From Pseudoalteromonas sp. (GTDB lineage Bacteria; Pseudomonadota; Gammaproteobacteria; Enterobacterales; Alteromonadaceae), in NCBI RefSeq assembly GCF_018402495.1, contig NZ_JAGYIU010000002.1, positions 896,984 through 960,983 of the forward strand: a stretch of 64,000 nucleotides of DNA. The letters are read 5' to 3'. Shown piece after piece: positions 54,796-64,000 of the stretch. The translations under genes were made by a program, and so were the position numbers. The notes below the pieces were generated by a model, which was not told the DNA's origin, did not search any database, and was given only the letters and a program-made list of their open reading frames with translations. The stretch's first letter is position 1. Each line of letters begins with the position of its first letter.

Positions 54796-56652
54796 CTAGC
54801 TGAGCTCCTCCAGTTTGGCTAAATCACGCACCGCACCTTTATCGGCACTGGTTGCAAGTAGCGCATACGCTTTAAGCGCAGATGACACATAACGATCGCG
54901 GTTAAGCGGCTTATACGCTTGTTTACCACGAGCCAACTGTTTTTGCCTGCGAGCTTCGAGTTCCTCATCGCTTAATGCTAAAGTGATTTCTCGAGTAGCG
55001 ATATCGATGATAATTTTATCGCCATTTTCAACATAAGCTATCGCGCCACCGCTGGCTGCCTCGGGAGACACATGGCCAATTGATAAACCTGATGTGCCCC
55101 CTGAAAAACGCCCATCAGTAATTAATGCACACTTCTCTGCCAAACCTTTTGATTTTAAATAACTGGTTGGATACAACATTTCTTGCATGCCTGGCCCACC
55201 TTTCGGGCCTTCGTAGCGAATAACCACCACATCACCGGCTTTTACTTCACCATTTAAAATCCCTTCTACTGAATCATCTTGGGATTCATACACAACCGCA
55301 GTGCCTTCAAAATGCAGCATTTCATCAACCACCCCTGCACTTTTAACAATACAGCCATCTATCGCCAAGTTACCTGAAAGTACCGCAAGGCCACCATCTT
55401 GACGAAATGCATGCTCTACACTGCGAATACAGCCGTTCTCACGGTCATTATCCCCTTCGTCCCAACGGCAATCTTGGCTCATCGCTTTGGTGGTACGAAT
55501 GCCAGCAGGACCCGCGCGGTAAAACTTTCGCGCCACTTCGTTATTAGGATCCGTTGCATCCCATTTTTTTACCAACTCACCCATCGTCATACCAGCAACA
55601 TGATTAACCGATAAATCAACCAAGCCAGCTTTACCAAGCTCGCGTACTATGGCCATCATGCCACCAGCGCGGTGTACGTCTTCAATGTGGTATTGCGCGG
55701 TAGCTGGGGCAACTTTACATAAAAACGGGGTTTTACGTGAAAGTTCATCGATGTGCGACATATCAAAATCTACACCGGCTTCTTGTGCCGCTGCTAATAA
55801 GTGCAATACCGTATTTGATGAGCCGCCCATGGCAATATCAACCACCATAGAGTTCATAAATGCGGTTTTATTAGCGATGGCACGAGGCAGTACGTCTTGG
55901 TTATCTTTTTGGTAATACTCGCGGCATAGATCAACGATACGCGCACCCGCTTCAACATACAGTTGCTTACGATCTTTGTGGGTCGCAAGCGTTGTACCGT
56001 TACCCGGCAGCGCAAGGCCTATTGCTTCTAATAAACAGTTCATTGAGTTGGCAGTAAACATCCCTGAACACGAACCACAGGTAGGACATGCTGAACGTTC
56101 AACCTGCTCTGAGTCGGCATCACTTACCGATTCATCGGCGCCTTTAACCATGGCATCTACTAAATCGAGTTTAATATCGATATTGGCTAATTTAGTTTTA
56201 CCCGCTTCCATTGGGCCACCCGATACAAAAATAACCGGTATATTTAAACGCAGTGCCGCTAACATCATCCCAGGGGTGATTTTGTCGCAGTTTGAGATAC
56301 AAATCATCGCATCAGCACAATGGCCATTGACCATGTACTCTACCGAGTCGGCTATTAAATCGCGCGATGGCAATGAATAAAGCATACCGCCGTGCCCCAT
56401 GGCAATACCGTCATCTATGGCGATGGTATTAAACTCCTTTGGTACACCGCCCGCTTGGGTGATGGTTTCAGCCATTAGTTCACTGAGCTGATTAAGATGC
56501 ACATGCCCCGGCACAAATTGTGTAAATGAGTTAACCACAGCAATAATGGGTTTACCAAAGTCGGTGTCGGTCATGCCTGTTGCACGCCATAATGCTCTTG
56601 CGCCTGCGCGTTTACGTCCTTCAGTAGTCGTTGCACTTCTTAATTTAGCCAT
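54796..56652 (-). CDS. ilvD: Dihydroxy-acid dehydratase
   Basis: Iron-sulfur enzyme of valine/isoleucine synthesis. Cluster cysteines in NCDKITPGM (about 122) and [11 protein letters not shown] (about 192-200); the C-terminal GRFSGGTSG and [11 protein letters not shown] motifs are present. I chose the ATG at 56652 ([13 protein letters not shown]), behind GAGGTAACT, because it matches the family start; the longest frame adds 12 unlikely residues. 618 residues (E. coli 616). Downstream of ilvM after about 100 bp with no ilvE between. Confidence 0.97.
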   Translation of the reverse strand: MAKLRSATTTEGRKRAGARALWRATGMTDTDFGKPIIAVVNSFTQFVPGHVHLNQLSELMAETITQAGGVPKEFNTIAIDDGIAMGHGGMLYSLPSRDLIADSVEYMVNGHCADAMICISNCDKITPGMMLAALRLNIPVIFVSGGPMEAGKTKLANIDIKLDLVDAMVKGADESVSDADSEQVERSACPTCGSCSGMFTANSMNCLLEAIGLALPGNGTTLATHKDRKQLYVEAGARIVDLCREYYQKDNQDVLPRAIANKTAFMNSMVVDIAMGGSSNTVLHLLAAAQEAGVDFDMSHIDELSRKTPFLCKVAPATAQYHIEDVHRAGGMMAIVRELGKAGLVDLSVNHVAGMTMGELVKKWDATDPNNEVARKFYRAGPAGIRTTKAMSQDCRWDEGDNDRENGCIRSVEHAFRQDGGLAVLSGNLAIDGCIVKSAGVVDEMLHFEGTAVVYESQDDSVEGILNGEVKAGDVVVIRYEGPKGGPGMQEMLYPTSYLKSKGLAEKCALITDGRFSGGTSGLSIGHVSPEAASGGAIAYVENGDKIIIDIATREITLALSDEELEARRQKQLARGKQAYKPLNRDRYVSSALKAYALLATSADKGAVRDLAKLEELS

Positions 56653-56754
56653 AGTTACCTCAGTATTTGCCGCAATAAATGCGGGCATTCCTCATTCTAA
56701 AAATTGATGAGTAACCACGTGAACAGTTACTCGTAAAATCTGTTAAATTTGTTG

Positions 56755-56997
56755 TTATACAGCTTGTTGCTGTAAGTTTTGCAGCGTGACGTGCTTCACA
56801 TCAACCAGTTTATTTAGTTGACTGGTAAGCAAATAAATTGGTTTATCGCTATCAACCGTCATGGCCATATTATATTGGCCATCGTCCATATTGAGCTGTA
56901 AGTGAGTTAAATCAAAACCACGATGACGCACGACACGTAAAAAGCGCTCGATTGCGACACTTTGGCTTTTTAAGGCAATAGTTAAGTTATGTTTCAT
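56755..56997 (-). CDS. ilvM: Acetolactate synthase II small subunit
   Basis: Regulatory ACT-domain subunit of acetohydroxyacid synthase II. 80 residues, close to E. coli IlvM (87), one ACT fold with RVVRHRGFDLTHLQL. Overlaps ilvG by ATGA. The short single-ACT form distinguishes it from IlvH and IlvN-type subunits in larger isozymes. Confidence 0.93.
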   Translation of the reverse strand: MKHNLTIALKSQSVAIERFLRVVRHRGFDLTHLQLNMDDGQYNMAMTVDSDKPIYLLTSQLNKLVDVKHVTLQNLQQQAV

Positions 56998-58643
56998 TGT
57001 GCTTTCTCCGTCATCATTTCATCGTTAGCAGCCCCAGGTGGAACAAGTGGCCATACGTTTTCTTTATCATCAATACAAGCATGAACAATGTAAGGCCCAT
57101 CGCTATTTAATAAGGCTGTGATTGCATCATCCACTTGGTTGGCATGGGTAATCGTTTGCCCCGCAATACCAAAAACAGCCGCTAGCTGCACAAAGTCAGG
57201 GTTATCTGACAAGTTAGTTTCGCTATAGCGCCCTTCAAAAAATAACTCCTGCCATTGGCGCACCATGCCTAAGCGCTGGTTATCAAGTATCAGTATTTTT
57301 ACTGGTAAATTATTACGACGAATAGTGGCAAGCTCTTGGATATTCATCATGATTGAGCCATCACCTGATACGGTGATCACAAAGTCATCTTTTCTCGCTA
57401 TTTGTGCGCCGATTGCCGCAGGTAAACCAAATCCCATGGTGCCTGCACCACCACTGCTTAAGTGGTTGCATGGATGGTTAAATTTCATATGCTGCGCAAC
57501 CCACATTTGGTGCTGACCCACATCGCAGCAAACAACACTGGTGCTTGGCATACGCTGGCTTAGCTGATTAAGTAAATAAGGGGCAAATACTTTTTCACCC
57601 GGATAATCGTAGCGCCATGCATGCTTAACCATCATTTGTTTATTATGATCGCACCACGCTTTTGGCGTAACGACGCATTCAAGAGCGGGAAGTGAGGTTT
57701 TTAAATCAGCAATTAAAGAAGCCTTTGCGGGTTTACGTTTACCGACCTCGGCTGCATCTATGTCTAAATGAATCACGTTTGCTTTTGCAGCAAACTTAGC
57801 TAAGTTGCCTGTTACACGGTCATCAAAGCGAGCACCAATACACACTAATACATCACATTCTTGCACCGCTAAATTAGCCGCTTGACCGCCATGCATACCT
57901 AGCATGCCCAAATCATATTCGTAATCAGGTAATACACTACCCAATGCTTTAAGAGTTGAAACCGCTGGCATTTGCGTTTTATTTAAAAATTGCATTAATT
58001 CATTTTGCGCATCAGCAGCATGAACGCCTCCCCCCACATACGCCACGGGTTGCTTGGCTTCACTAAGTAATTGATTGGCGATAGCAACTTGGTTTAAATC
58101 CAGTTTAGGTAAGTATTCATCAGCCGCTAACCAAGGTTTAAAAGGCACTTGCGCCATTTGAATGTCTTTGGGGATATCAACTAAAACCGGGCCTGGTCGG
58201 CCGCTTTGTGCTAAATGCATCGCCTCTTGTAATATTTCGGCTAAATCTTCTGCTCGCTCAACCATATAACTGTGTTTAGTACACGAAAGCGACATTCCCA
58301 ACACGTCAATTTCCTGAAAAGCATCAGAGCCAATAGCGGCGGTTGGTACTTGCCCCGTAATAGCAAGTAAAGGCACTGAGTCCATCATGGCATCTGCCAA
58401 TGCGGTAATTAAATTAGTAGCTCCAGGGCCTGATGTTGCCAAGCACACACCTAAACGTCCAGTACTGCGTGCATAGCCCACGGCGGCAAACCCAGCACCT
58501 TGCTCATGACGAGTAAGATAATGTTTTACAGGCGCACCATACAAGGCATCGTAAATGGGCATAATAGCACCACCTGGGTAGCCAAATACTTCATCTACGC
58601 CGTGTTTGGCGAGTAAATCGATTGTTAGTTCTGCGCCTGTCAT
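56994..58643 (-). CDS. ilvG: Acetolactate synthase II large subunit
   Basis: ThDP- and FAD-dependent enzyme condensing pyruvate with pyruvate or 2-oxobutanoate, first common step of valine, leucine and isoleucine synthesis. Catalytic Glu47 (HEQGAG); ThDP motif GDGSIMMNIQELATIRRNNL (20 residues, about 430). 549 residues against 548 in E. coli IlvG. I chose the ATG at 58643 with GAGGA upstream; the frame extends to a TTG at 58670. The gene is intact, unlike the frameshifted ilvG of E. coli K-12. Confidence 0.97.
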   Translation of the reverse strand: MTGAELTIDLLAKHGVDEVFGYPGGAIMPIYDALYGAPVKHYLTRHEQGAGFAAVGYARSTGRLGVCLATSGPGATNLITALADAMMDSVPLLAITGQVPTAAIGSDAFQEIDVLGMSLSCTKHSYMVERAEDLAEILQEAMHLAQSGRPGPVLVDIPKDIQMAQVPFKPWLAADEYLPKLDLNQVAIANQLLSEAKQPVAYVGGGVHAADAQNELMQFLNKTQMPAVSTLKALGSVLPDYEYDLGMLGMHGGQAANLAVQECDVLVCIGARFDDRVTGNLAKFAAKANVIHLDIDAAEVGKRKPAKASLIADLKTSLPALECVVTPKAWCDHNKQMMVKHAWRYDYPGEKVFAPYLLNQLSQRMPSTSVVCCDVGQHQMWVAQHMKFNHPCNHLSSGGAGTMGFGLPAAIGAQIARKDDFVITVSGDGSIMMNIQELATIRRNNLPVKILILDNQRLGMVRQWQELFFEGRYSETNLSDNPDFVQLAAVFGIAGQTITHANQVDDAITALLNSDGPYIVHACIDDKENVWPLVPPGAANDEMMTEKAQ

Positions 58644-58689
58644 TAGTAAATCCTCATTCCTGTGTGACAACCCATTAAAAATTTAACTC

Positions 58690-58733
58690 TAAAACTAAAA
58701 AGCCCCCCGGACGGTTAAGTGCGGAGGGCTTTT
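58690..58733 (-). terminator. ilv attenuator
   Basis: AAAAGCCCTCCG / CGGGGGGCTTTTT hairpin followed by TAGTTTT on the minus strand, 22 bp after the leader-peptide stop codon and about 50 bp before ilvG. Position and strength fit an attenuator that is bypassed when charged branched-chain tRNA is scarce. Confidence 0.9.
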
Positions 58734-58755
58734 CAATGCTTAGTTTTTTAAAGCA

Positions 58756-58824
58756 CTACGAAGCCCTCGCGGTAATAATCACCACGATGATAATCAGGAC
58801 TAGGTTAAGTGCATTTTTAAGCAT
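58756..58824 (-). CDS. ilvL: ilv operon leader peptide
   Basis: A 22-codon frame too short for normal gene calls: MLKNALNLVL, then IIIVVIITARAS. Fourteen of 22 codons are Leu (4), Ile (5), Val (3), Ala or Thr, with an uninterrupted LVLIIIVVII run. Ribosome stalling there for lack of charged tRNA would favour the antiterminator and let transcription pass the hairpin at 58690-58733. E. coli IlvL (32 residues) works in the same way. No other function needed. Confidence 0.92.
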   Translation of the reverse strand: MLKNALNLVLIIIVVIITARAS

Positions 58825-58885
58825 AAAATTCAGTACCATTTAAGATTTAGTCATTGCGAACATAGTGTTTCGCTGTCTTTTTATA

Positions 58886-58914
58886 TTAGTACCGCGCTCA
58901 GGGCGGTAAGTCAA
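58886..58914 (-). promoter_or_regulatory. ilvLGMDA promoter
   Basis: On the minus strand TTGACT (58909-58914), 17 bp, TACTAA (58886-58891), with TAATAT overlapping as an alternative -10 (58883-58888). The spacer is a palindrome ACCGC-N7-GCGGT (58891-58907). The start should be near 58876, about 50 nt before the leader peptide. Confidence 0.6.
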
Positions 58915-59111
58915 CACCAAATTCAATTCAAAATAATTATAAAAATACGCTTGCTCAGGTTTTAAAATTCAATTGAGCCAAGTTAAATAGATTTTTTATC
59001 CCTTCATTTCAACTCAGGAAATTCACTATTCTTATAACACTGAATTCTGGTTTGATTAATTTTTAGTAAACCGCCTCACTTTTATCTAACAAAATTAAAA
59101 TAAACCGCTCC
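58915..59111. other. Intergenic, no gene seen
   Basis: AT-rich sequence between the ilv promoter and the PmrA-type box. I see no frame, hairpin or repeat of note. Confidence 0.4.
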
Positions 59112-59128
59112 CTTAAGAGTTTCTTAAG
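59112..59128 (+). promoter_or_regulatory. PmrA/QseB-type response-regulator box
   Basis: CTTAAG-AGTTT-CTTAAG: two identical hexamers with 11-bp period, an exact match to the YTTAAK-N5-YTTAAK box bound by PmrA and its OmpR-family relatives. It lies 45 bp upstream of a small frame with a good ribosome site. Confidence 0.6.
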
Positions 59129-59172
59129 CGTGGCAGCCTAGCATAACAACGTTCACTAAAAAGAGGCGTGTT

Positions 59173-59241
59173 ATGAACTCAACTTTCAAACTCAGTAAGC
59201 AACCGCAAGAAAATACTAAAAAACACCCGAGTAAACTTTAG
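59173..59241 (+). CDS. Small basic peptide of 22 residues
   Basis: ATG preceded by AAGAGG at 7 nt; the peptide begins MNSTFKLSKQPQE and ends KKHPSKL, with six lysines and one histidine. No family recognised. The stop TAG is formed at the junction with the repeat element beginning at 59238; if the element inserted at TA, the original stop would have been TAA at the same codon, so the peptide would be unchanged. The PmrA-type box 45 bp upstream is the main reason to take it seriously. Confidence 0.4.
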   Translation: MNSTFKLSKQPQENTKKHPSKL

Positions 59242-59603
59242 GGTCTGTTGATCTTTCAAGGTTAAATTTACAGCAGTCTGTTTGGTATTTAGGCAAGGCA
59301 GAGCCTATGTAGTGTGGTTATTCCCCATAAATAGGCAATAACGCAGCATCAATGCCAAACAGGCGCTGCCCGAAGGGTTCTGTCTAGGTGCAATTTCCTT
59401 TTTGTTGCCACCATAGATGGTGGTATGGGGCGTGAGCAGGACGCACACGCTTTGCTCGATTTTTTACTTATTCTTACTTGGATATAAGCCAGTAGAATAA
59501 CGCAGGAGCAGTTATCGAGCCCACTAGGTTACAAACCTCTTGGGGCGATTAAATCGCCCCTATTTTGAACAAATTTTAATCCGTAAAGGTCAATAGACCC
59601 TAA
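59238..59603. repeat. MITE-like element, 366 bp
   Basis: Ends are imperfect inverted repeats of about 30 bp: left TTAGGGTCTGTTGATCTTTC..., right (reversed) TTAGGGTCTATTGACCTTTA..., matching at 16 of the first 20. TA at both borders suggests a TA target like IS630/Tc1-mariner elements. Inside are long partial inverted repeats (GTTTGGTATT ... AATGCCAAAC; GCCTAT ... ATAGGC; GAGCAGGACG ... CGCTTTGCTC; GGGGCGATTTAATCGCCCC-like hairpin near 59540-59560). No coding frame. Ends resembling it occur at 15346 and 25474. Confidence 0.8.
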
Positions 59604-59698
59604 TTGGCCTAACACTTATTAATCAGGCATTTTTACGTTACCTATAAAGTAAACTAAGTTAGTATTTATAAAACAATTTAAACTTGATTAGGATTTTT

Positions 59699-60577
59699 AT
59701 GAAAATGTTACTGCGTATTAGTCATTTATTTGTGGTGTTATTACTTTTAGCCTATAGCGTTAATGGCTATACAGCTCCAGCTTTATTCAAAATAGAAAAA
59801 CAAGGCGCAAGCTCGTATTTATTTGGCACCGTACACGTTGGTGATGCCAGCATGAAAGGGCTACCACAAAAAGTAACACATGCATTAGATAACAGTAATC
59901 AAGTTGTTGTTGAAGTGGATATTAGTAAATTATCACCATTACAAATGCAGCAACGCTCAATGCCGTTTATGTTGCTTACCAACGGGCGCACCCTGCAAAG
60001 CGAGCTTTCAGAGAAAAATTATCAACAACTCAAAGACTACTTTGCTAAAAAATCGATTGATATAGCTATGTTCAGCAACTTTAAGCCTTGGGCTGTCATG
60101 TTGACCATAATGCAAATCGAGTTTCAAAACGCAGGCTATTCAGATAAAAATGGTATCGATAAGCAAATACTTGAGTACGCTCAAAAGCATAATATTGACA
60201 TTGCAGAACTTGAAACTGTAGAGCAACAATTACAAATGTTCGATGGCTTAGAGTCGCTAAGCAATGCCATGATGACAGACACTTTTGAGCAACTAAGCGA
60301 TATAAACACCTACTTTATTACCCTAGTCGATGCGTGGAAAGAGGGGGATATGCAAACTCTTACTAATTATTATCATACCAGCTTTGATAACAGTCAATAT
60401 GGCCAACAAAGCAAACACGTCATGCTGATAGAGCGTAATAATAACTGGATTACACAGCTCACTCCCAAACTTGAGCAAGGTAATGTATTTATTGCGGTAG
60501 GTGCCCTGCACTTAGTTGAGCAACATGGTTTAATTAAAAAACTGCAAAACAAAGGCTTCAATATTACTCGCCTGTAA
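59699..60577 (+). CDS. TraB/GumN family protein
   Basis: Secreted or periplasmic protein of the TraB/PrgY/GumN (Tiki-like) superfamily, some members of which are metal-dependent proteases. Signal peptide about 1-25 (after MKMLLR). The two conserved motifs are present: FGTVHVGD near residue 42 with its histidine, and VGALHLVEQHGL near 268. 292 residues from the ATG at 59699, which has TTAGGA 5 nt upstream; the frame also allows a TTG 15 nt earlier. Monocistronic. Substrate unknown. Confidence 0.88.
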   Translation: MKMLLRISHLFVVLLLLAYSVNGYTAPALFKIEKQGASSYLFGTVHVGDASMKGLPQKVTHALDNSNQVVVEVDISKLSPLQMQQRSMPFMLLTNGRTLQSELSEKNYQQLKDYFAKKSIDIAMFSNFKPWAVMLTIMQIEFQNAGYSDKNGIDKQILEYAQKHNIDIAELETVEQQLQMFDGLESLSNAMMTDTFEQLSDINTYFITLVDAWKEGDMQTLTNYYHTSFDNSQYGQQSKHVMLIERNNNWITQLTPKLEQGNVFIAVGALHLVEQHGLIKKLQNKGFNITRL

Positions 60578-60671
60578 TACTTGGTATGTTGAAATTTGCT
60601 AAAGCTCGCCTCTAAATTACGCCATTTCACTAATTTAGGTAAGCGATTTTGAGGTAAGAAAATTACATCCT

Positions 60672-61744
<1,073 letters not shown>

Positions 61745-61862
61745 AAGCATCGATAGCAAGGCCAAAATTCGTTTTTTAGTTGCGCTAAGTGAAGGGTTTT
61801 TAACATAGCTAGCGTCATATTTATTCCTTTAAAATGATTAAGTATCATTGCAAATTAGTATA

Positions 61863-61889
61863 AAAAAGCCCAGCTATATAAACTGGGCT
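61863..61889 (-). terminator. cti terminator
   Basis: AGCCCAG / CTGGGCT hairpin followed on the minus strand by TTTTTTATAC, 13 bp past the cti stop codon. Confidence 0.88.
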
Positions 61890-61901
61890 ATAAATATAAT
61901 A

Positions 61902-64000
61902 CTAACGGTTCTCTAACCGATTATAATCAAATACTCCAAACTCAACGCCTCGATATTGGCGGGCAACCTGATGTAATATATCGCTGTATTGCCAAAATTG
62001 CGGGTGAGTTCGGCGAATCGCGAACTGAGACTTCAAAGCGCGATAATCAGCTTCCTCTTGCATTAGTGGTAACTGCTCTGCAAAAGCCGTCATCTGTTGC
62101 GGATTATTCAAATACCAAATTGCCGAAGGATAATCACCAATAAAACCCGGTACTATTGTCACCGTGTCTTCTTCGTAAGCCCGTTGTCCATCTTCGTTTA
62201 ATAAACTGGAAATATTGTAATGCGCATTATGGTGGATAATTGTATACCCTTTGTGGCTATCTTGCTCTTTAACCAGCACAAATGAGAGTTGCGGCAATAA
62301 ATTAATTGCTTTAGCAGGCATGGAATTAATCGCATTTAATGGCGCTGGTACCTTTTTGTAATCATAACGTTGGCTTAATACCGGCTCTAATGCTTCTTTA
62401 ATTAAGCCGTATAGCTCTGACTGTGGGTTATTTGTTTGATAGCTAATACCACTTGGTTGACTAAACTCTCGGTTATTCTCAAAGAATGTCGATAAACTTG
62501 GCGGAGATTTACGGTACCAACTTTGCTTAATAGCTTCGCGCTTCGACTCAGGTAACAGTGCAAGAAAATTTTGCTCACCTTCAAGGCGTAAAAAGTCCAT
62601 ATACAAACGAGTTATTAGCTGATGACCAACGTTGCCATACACATCAAAACCCGCCACTAACAAGTAATGAATACGTTCAAACAATGCGTAATCCAAAATC
62701 CACATAGTTTTGGGCTCTTGACCAACAAACCCTTTAACCACTGTAGCACTATCAAAATGTCTAAAAATAGTTAATGCCGCATTTTGGTTATGTCCATCCC
62801 CTTTCCATAATAGATCGGTAGTCAAATGCTCGCCATTTTCAAATAATTTATTAGCAAGCTCTACTTTAGCTTTTAAGTAACGTTTCTCACGCACTGAATA
62901 CTTCACCCAATTAGAAATAGGTAAAGCATTACTTTCCTGAGCTGCGGGTAGCTCTAATGCATCTTCATGCTGCATTAGCATTTGGCCAACAGCAGGTGTT
63001 GCTGCTTTTTTTGGATCAGCAAATGCCACCCAAAAATGATCATTAATTACATTAAGTGCAATTTGGCCACGACAGACCGGCCCTTTAATAAAGCCCATAA
63101 TAATTAATTCAGCTTCATCAAGCATAAATTGATACTTCGCGTCTATTGGTAGCGCTTCAAACGTTTTAAATGGATTTGAAGCAAGCGCAGGTTTATAACT
63201 TGGTAACTGCTCTACACTATAATCTGGCGCAATAAATTGAGTATATAAACGTGCTAACTTTTCGTCATTTAACTTAAGAGGAAGGTGAGTCTTAGATAAT
63301 ATAGTTGAACGTTCATGCATTAAGCGATAATAAACACGATCTATTTTTGGATCGTCATAAGGGCGACGAGTACTAATAAGTTGAATGTCTTCACCAGGCG
63401 GTGTACTTGAACGAACTAGCTTAAAAAAGCTAGGTTTGTCAGTATCAATAAAATAAATATTTGCTAAAAACCAATGCTCATAAATATAACGCGCTGAAAG
63501 TTGATATTTTAAGCTATCTTGATTTAAAAATTCCTCCCAGCTTTTCACTTGCGCTAACTCAGCAGCTGATGGCGGCTTAATATGCGCCATTTTAGCGCCT
63601 TTTTTCATCCAGCTTTGTAAGTGCTGAAACTCTTTAACCGATACCCCAGGCAGACCATAAGGCATTCCTGCATGAGGTTGATCATTGGCAAACTGGTCAA
63701 ATTCACCCATAGTGGCACAGGTTTGAGCGCGATTAAGTGAAAAGTCAAAGCGTTTATCTAGTACTTCATCTTTAGGCAATGGCGAGCTTTGCTTTAACAC
63801 TAGAGTATTAAACAACACACTACCGGCTAAATTAGCCTCTTCAGTTTGCTCTCGCTCGTTTAGCACTGGACTAAACTCTTTATCGCGCCATTGCTCAGTA
63901 CGGGTTGCATCAAATAATAAACGGCTGGGGGTCGAGGCTAACAATCGAGTGCCATCGTATACAAGTTCCTTGCTAAGCCCCCTGTCGATCCCTTCGGGTG
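61902..64000 (-). CDS. cti: Fatty acid cis/trans isomerase, C-terminal part (cut by window edge)
   Basis: Periplasmic haem enzyme that converts cis- to trans-unsaturated fatty acids in membrane phospholipids, a fast response to heat and solvents. The frame is open to the window's last base. Present: DGTRLLASTPSRLLFDA, ATRTEQWRDKEFSPVLNE (the region just behind the haem site), the central FATTY-acid-isomerase body and the end YRGVEFGVFDYNRLENR (each in part). The signal peptide and the CxxCH haem motif should lie beyond the edge. About 699 codons are visible against about 760-790 in characterised Cti. Confidence 0.93.
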   Translation of the reverse strand, partial: PEGIDRGLSKELVYDGTRLLASTPSRLLFDATRTEQWRDKEFSPVLNEREQTEEANLAGSVLFNTLVLKQSSPLPKDEVLDKRFDFSLNRAQTCATMGEFDQFANDQPHAGMPYGLPGVSVKEFQHLQSWMKKGAKMAHIKPPSAAELAQVKSWEEFLNQDSLKYQLSARYIYEHWFLANIYFIDTDKPSFFKLVRSSTPPGEDIQLISTRRPYDDPKIDRVYYRLMHERSTILSKTHLPLKLNDEKLARLYTQFIAPDYSVEQLPSYKPALASNPFKTFEALPIDAKYQFMLDEAELIIMGFIKGPVCRGQIALNVINDHFWVAFADPKKAATPAVGQMLMQHEDALELPAAQESNALPISNWVKYSVREKRYLKAKVELANKLFENGEHLTTDLLWKGDGHNQNAALTIFRHFDSATVVKGFVGQEPKTMWILDYALFERIHYLLVAGFDVYGNVGHQLITRLYMDFLRLEGEQNFLALLPESKREAIKQSWYRKSPPSLSTFFENNREFSQPSGISYQTNNPQSELYGLIKEALEPVLSQRYDYKKVPAPLNAINSMPAKAINLLPQLSFVLVKEQDSHKGYTIIHHNAHYNISSLLNEDGQRAYEEDTVTIVPGFIGDYPSAIWYLNNPQQMTAFAEQLPLMQEEADYRALKSQFAIRRTHPQFWQYSDILHQVARQYRGVEFGVFDYNRLENR

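Noticed and set aside
55976-56380. 134-codon plus-strand frame within ilvD
   Set aside because: Antisense shadow of the conserved iron-sulfur region of ilvD.
58644-58670. TTG start of ilvG
   Set aside because: Would place the ribosome site GAGGA inside the coding sequence; the ATG at 58643 matches the family start and puts catalytic glutamate at position 47.
59684-59698. TTG start of the TraB/GumN gene
   Set aside because: The ATG at 59699 has a well-spaced TTAGGA and gives a normal signal peptide.

Overview
The window is ordinary chromosome of a marine gammaproteobacterium of the order Alteromonadales, most likely Pseudoalteromonas. I infer this from the low G+C content, from protein sequences very close to enterobacterial and Shewanella-type orthologues (HslVU, RraA, Rep, MetJ, ElbB, IlvD), and from gene orders such as rpmE-priA-SPOR-hslVU and hemN-DUF2489-yihI-engB-polA. 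I found no tRNA, rRNA, CRISPR array, prophage or plasmid module. Nearly all coding capacity is core metabolism and housekeeping; the unusual content sits between genes.

Layout. 1-5.8 kb: 3' end of a class A penicillin-binding protein (mrcA), then metBL facing metJ across a compact MetJ operator region. 5.8-13.2 kb: malic enzyme, ribosomal protein L31, PriA, a SPOR cell-division protein, the HslVU protease and a DUF971 protein. 13.2-24.2 kb: a chemoreceptor, rraA-hutG, a degenerate GGDEF-EAL protein and the divergent hutI / hutCUH histidine-degradation genes with a HutC operator. 24.2-33.2 kb: an SDR protein, secA, mutT, a decayed M13 peptidase, dciA, pmbA and darP. 33.3-42.5 kb: hemN with an FNR-type site, DUF2489, yihI, a Csr-type regulatory RNA, cytochrome c4, engB, DUF1285, YceI, a candidate small RNA and polA. 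43-53 kb: elbB, cytochrome c5, a GAF-GGDEF-EAL protein, rep, ubiK, an SDR protein, carbonic anhydrase, a methyltransferase and an orphan NMT1/THI5-type periplasmic sensor. 53.2-58.9 kb: the ilvGMDA operon with a leader peptide and attenuator. 59-64 kb: a small peptide gene behind a PmrA-type box, a MITE-like element, a TraB/GumN protein, a decayed IS30-family element and the 3' part of a fatty acid cis/trans isomerase gene.

How the genes work together. Three amino-acid modules carry their own control: methionine synthesis (MetJ boxes over the metB promoter), histidine use (HutC palindrome between hutI and hutC) and branched-chain amino-acid synthesis (leader peptide of Leu/Val/Ile codons followed by a terminator). 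Histidine degradation is complete (HutH, HutU, HutI, HutG), but hutG sits apart, next to rraA.

The strongest hidden features are two likely non-coding RNAs. On the minus strand at about 36.02-36.33 kb is an A-rich stretch with nine GGA motifs and a strong terminator, next to yihI and engB as csrC is in E. coli. A second promoter-terminator unit of about 112 nt lies between engB and polA, the position of Spot 42. Two small repeat elements, one inserted exactly between two convergent stop codons, and several decayed genes complete the picture. I saw no wholly new multi-gene system.
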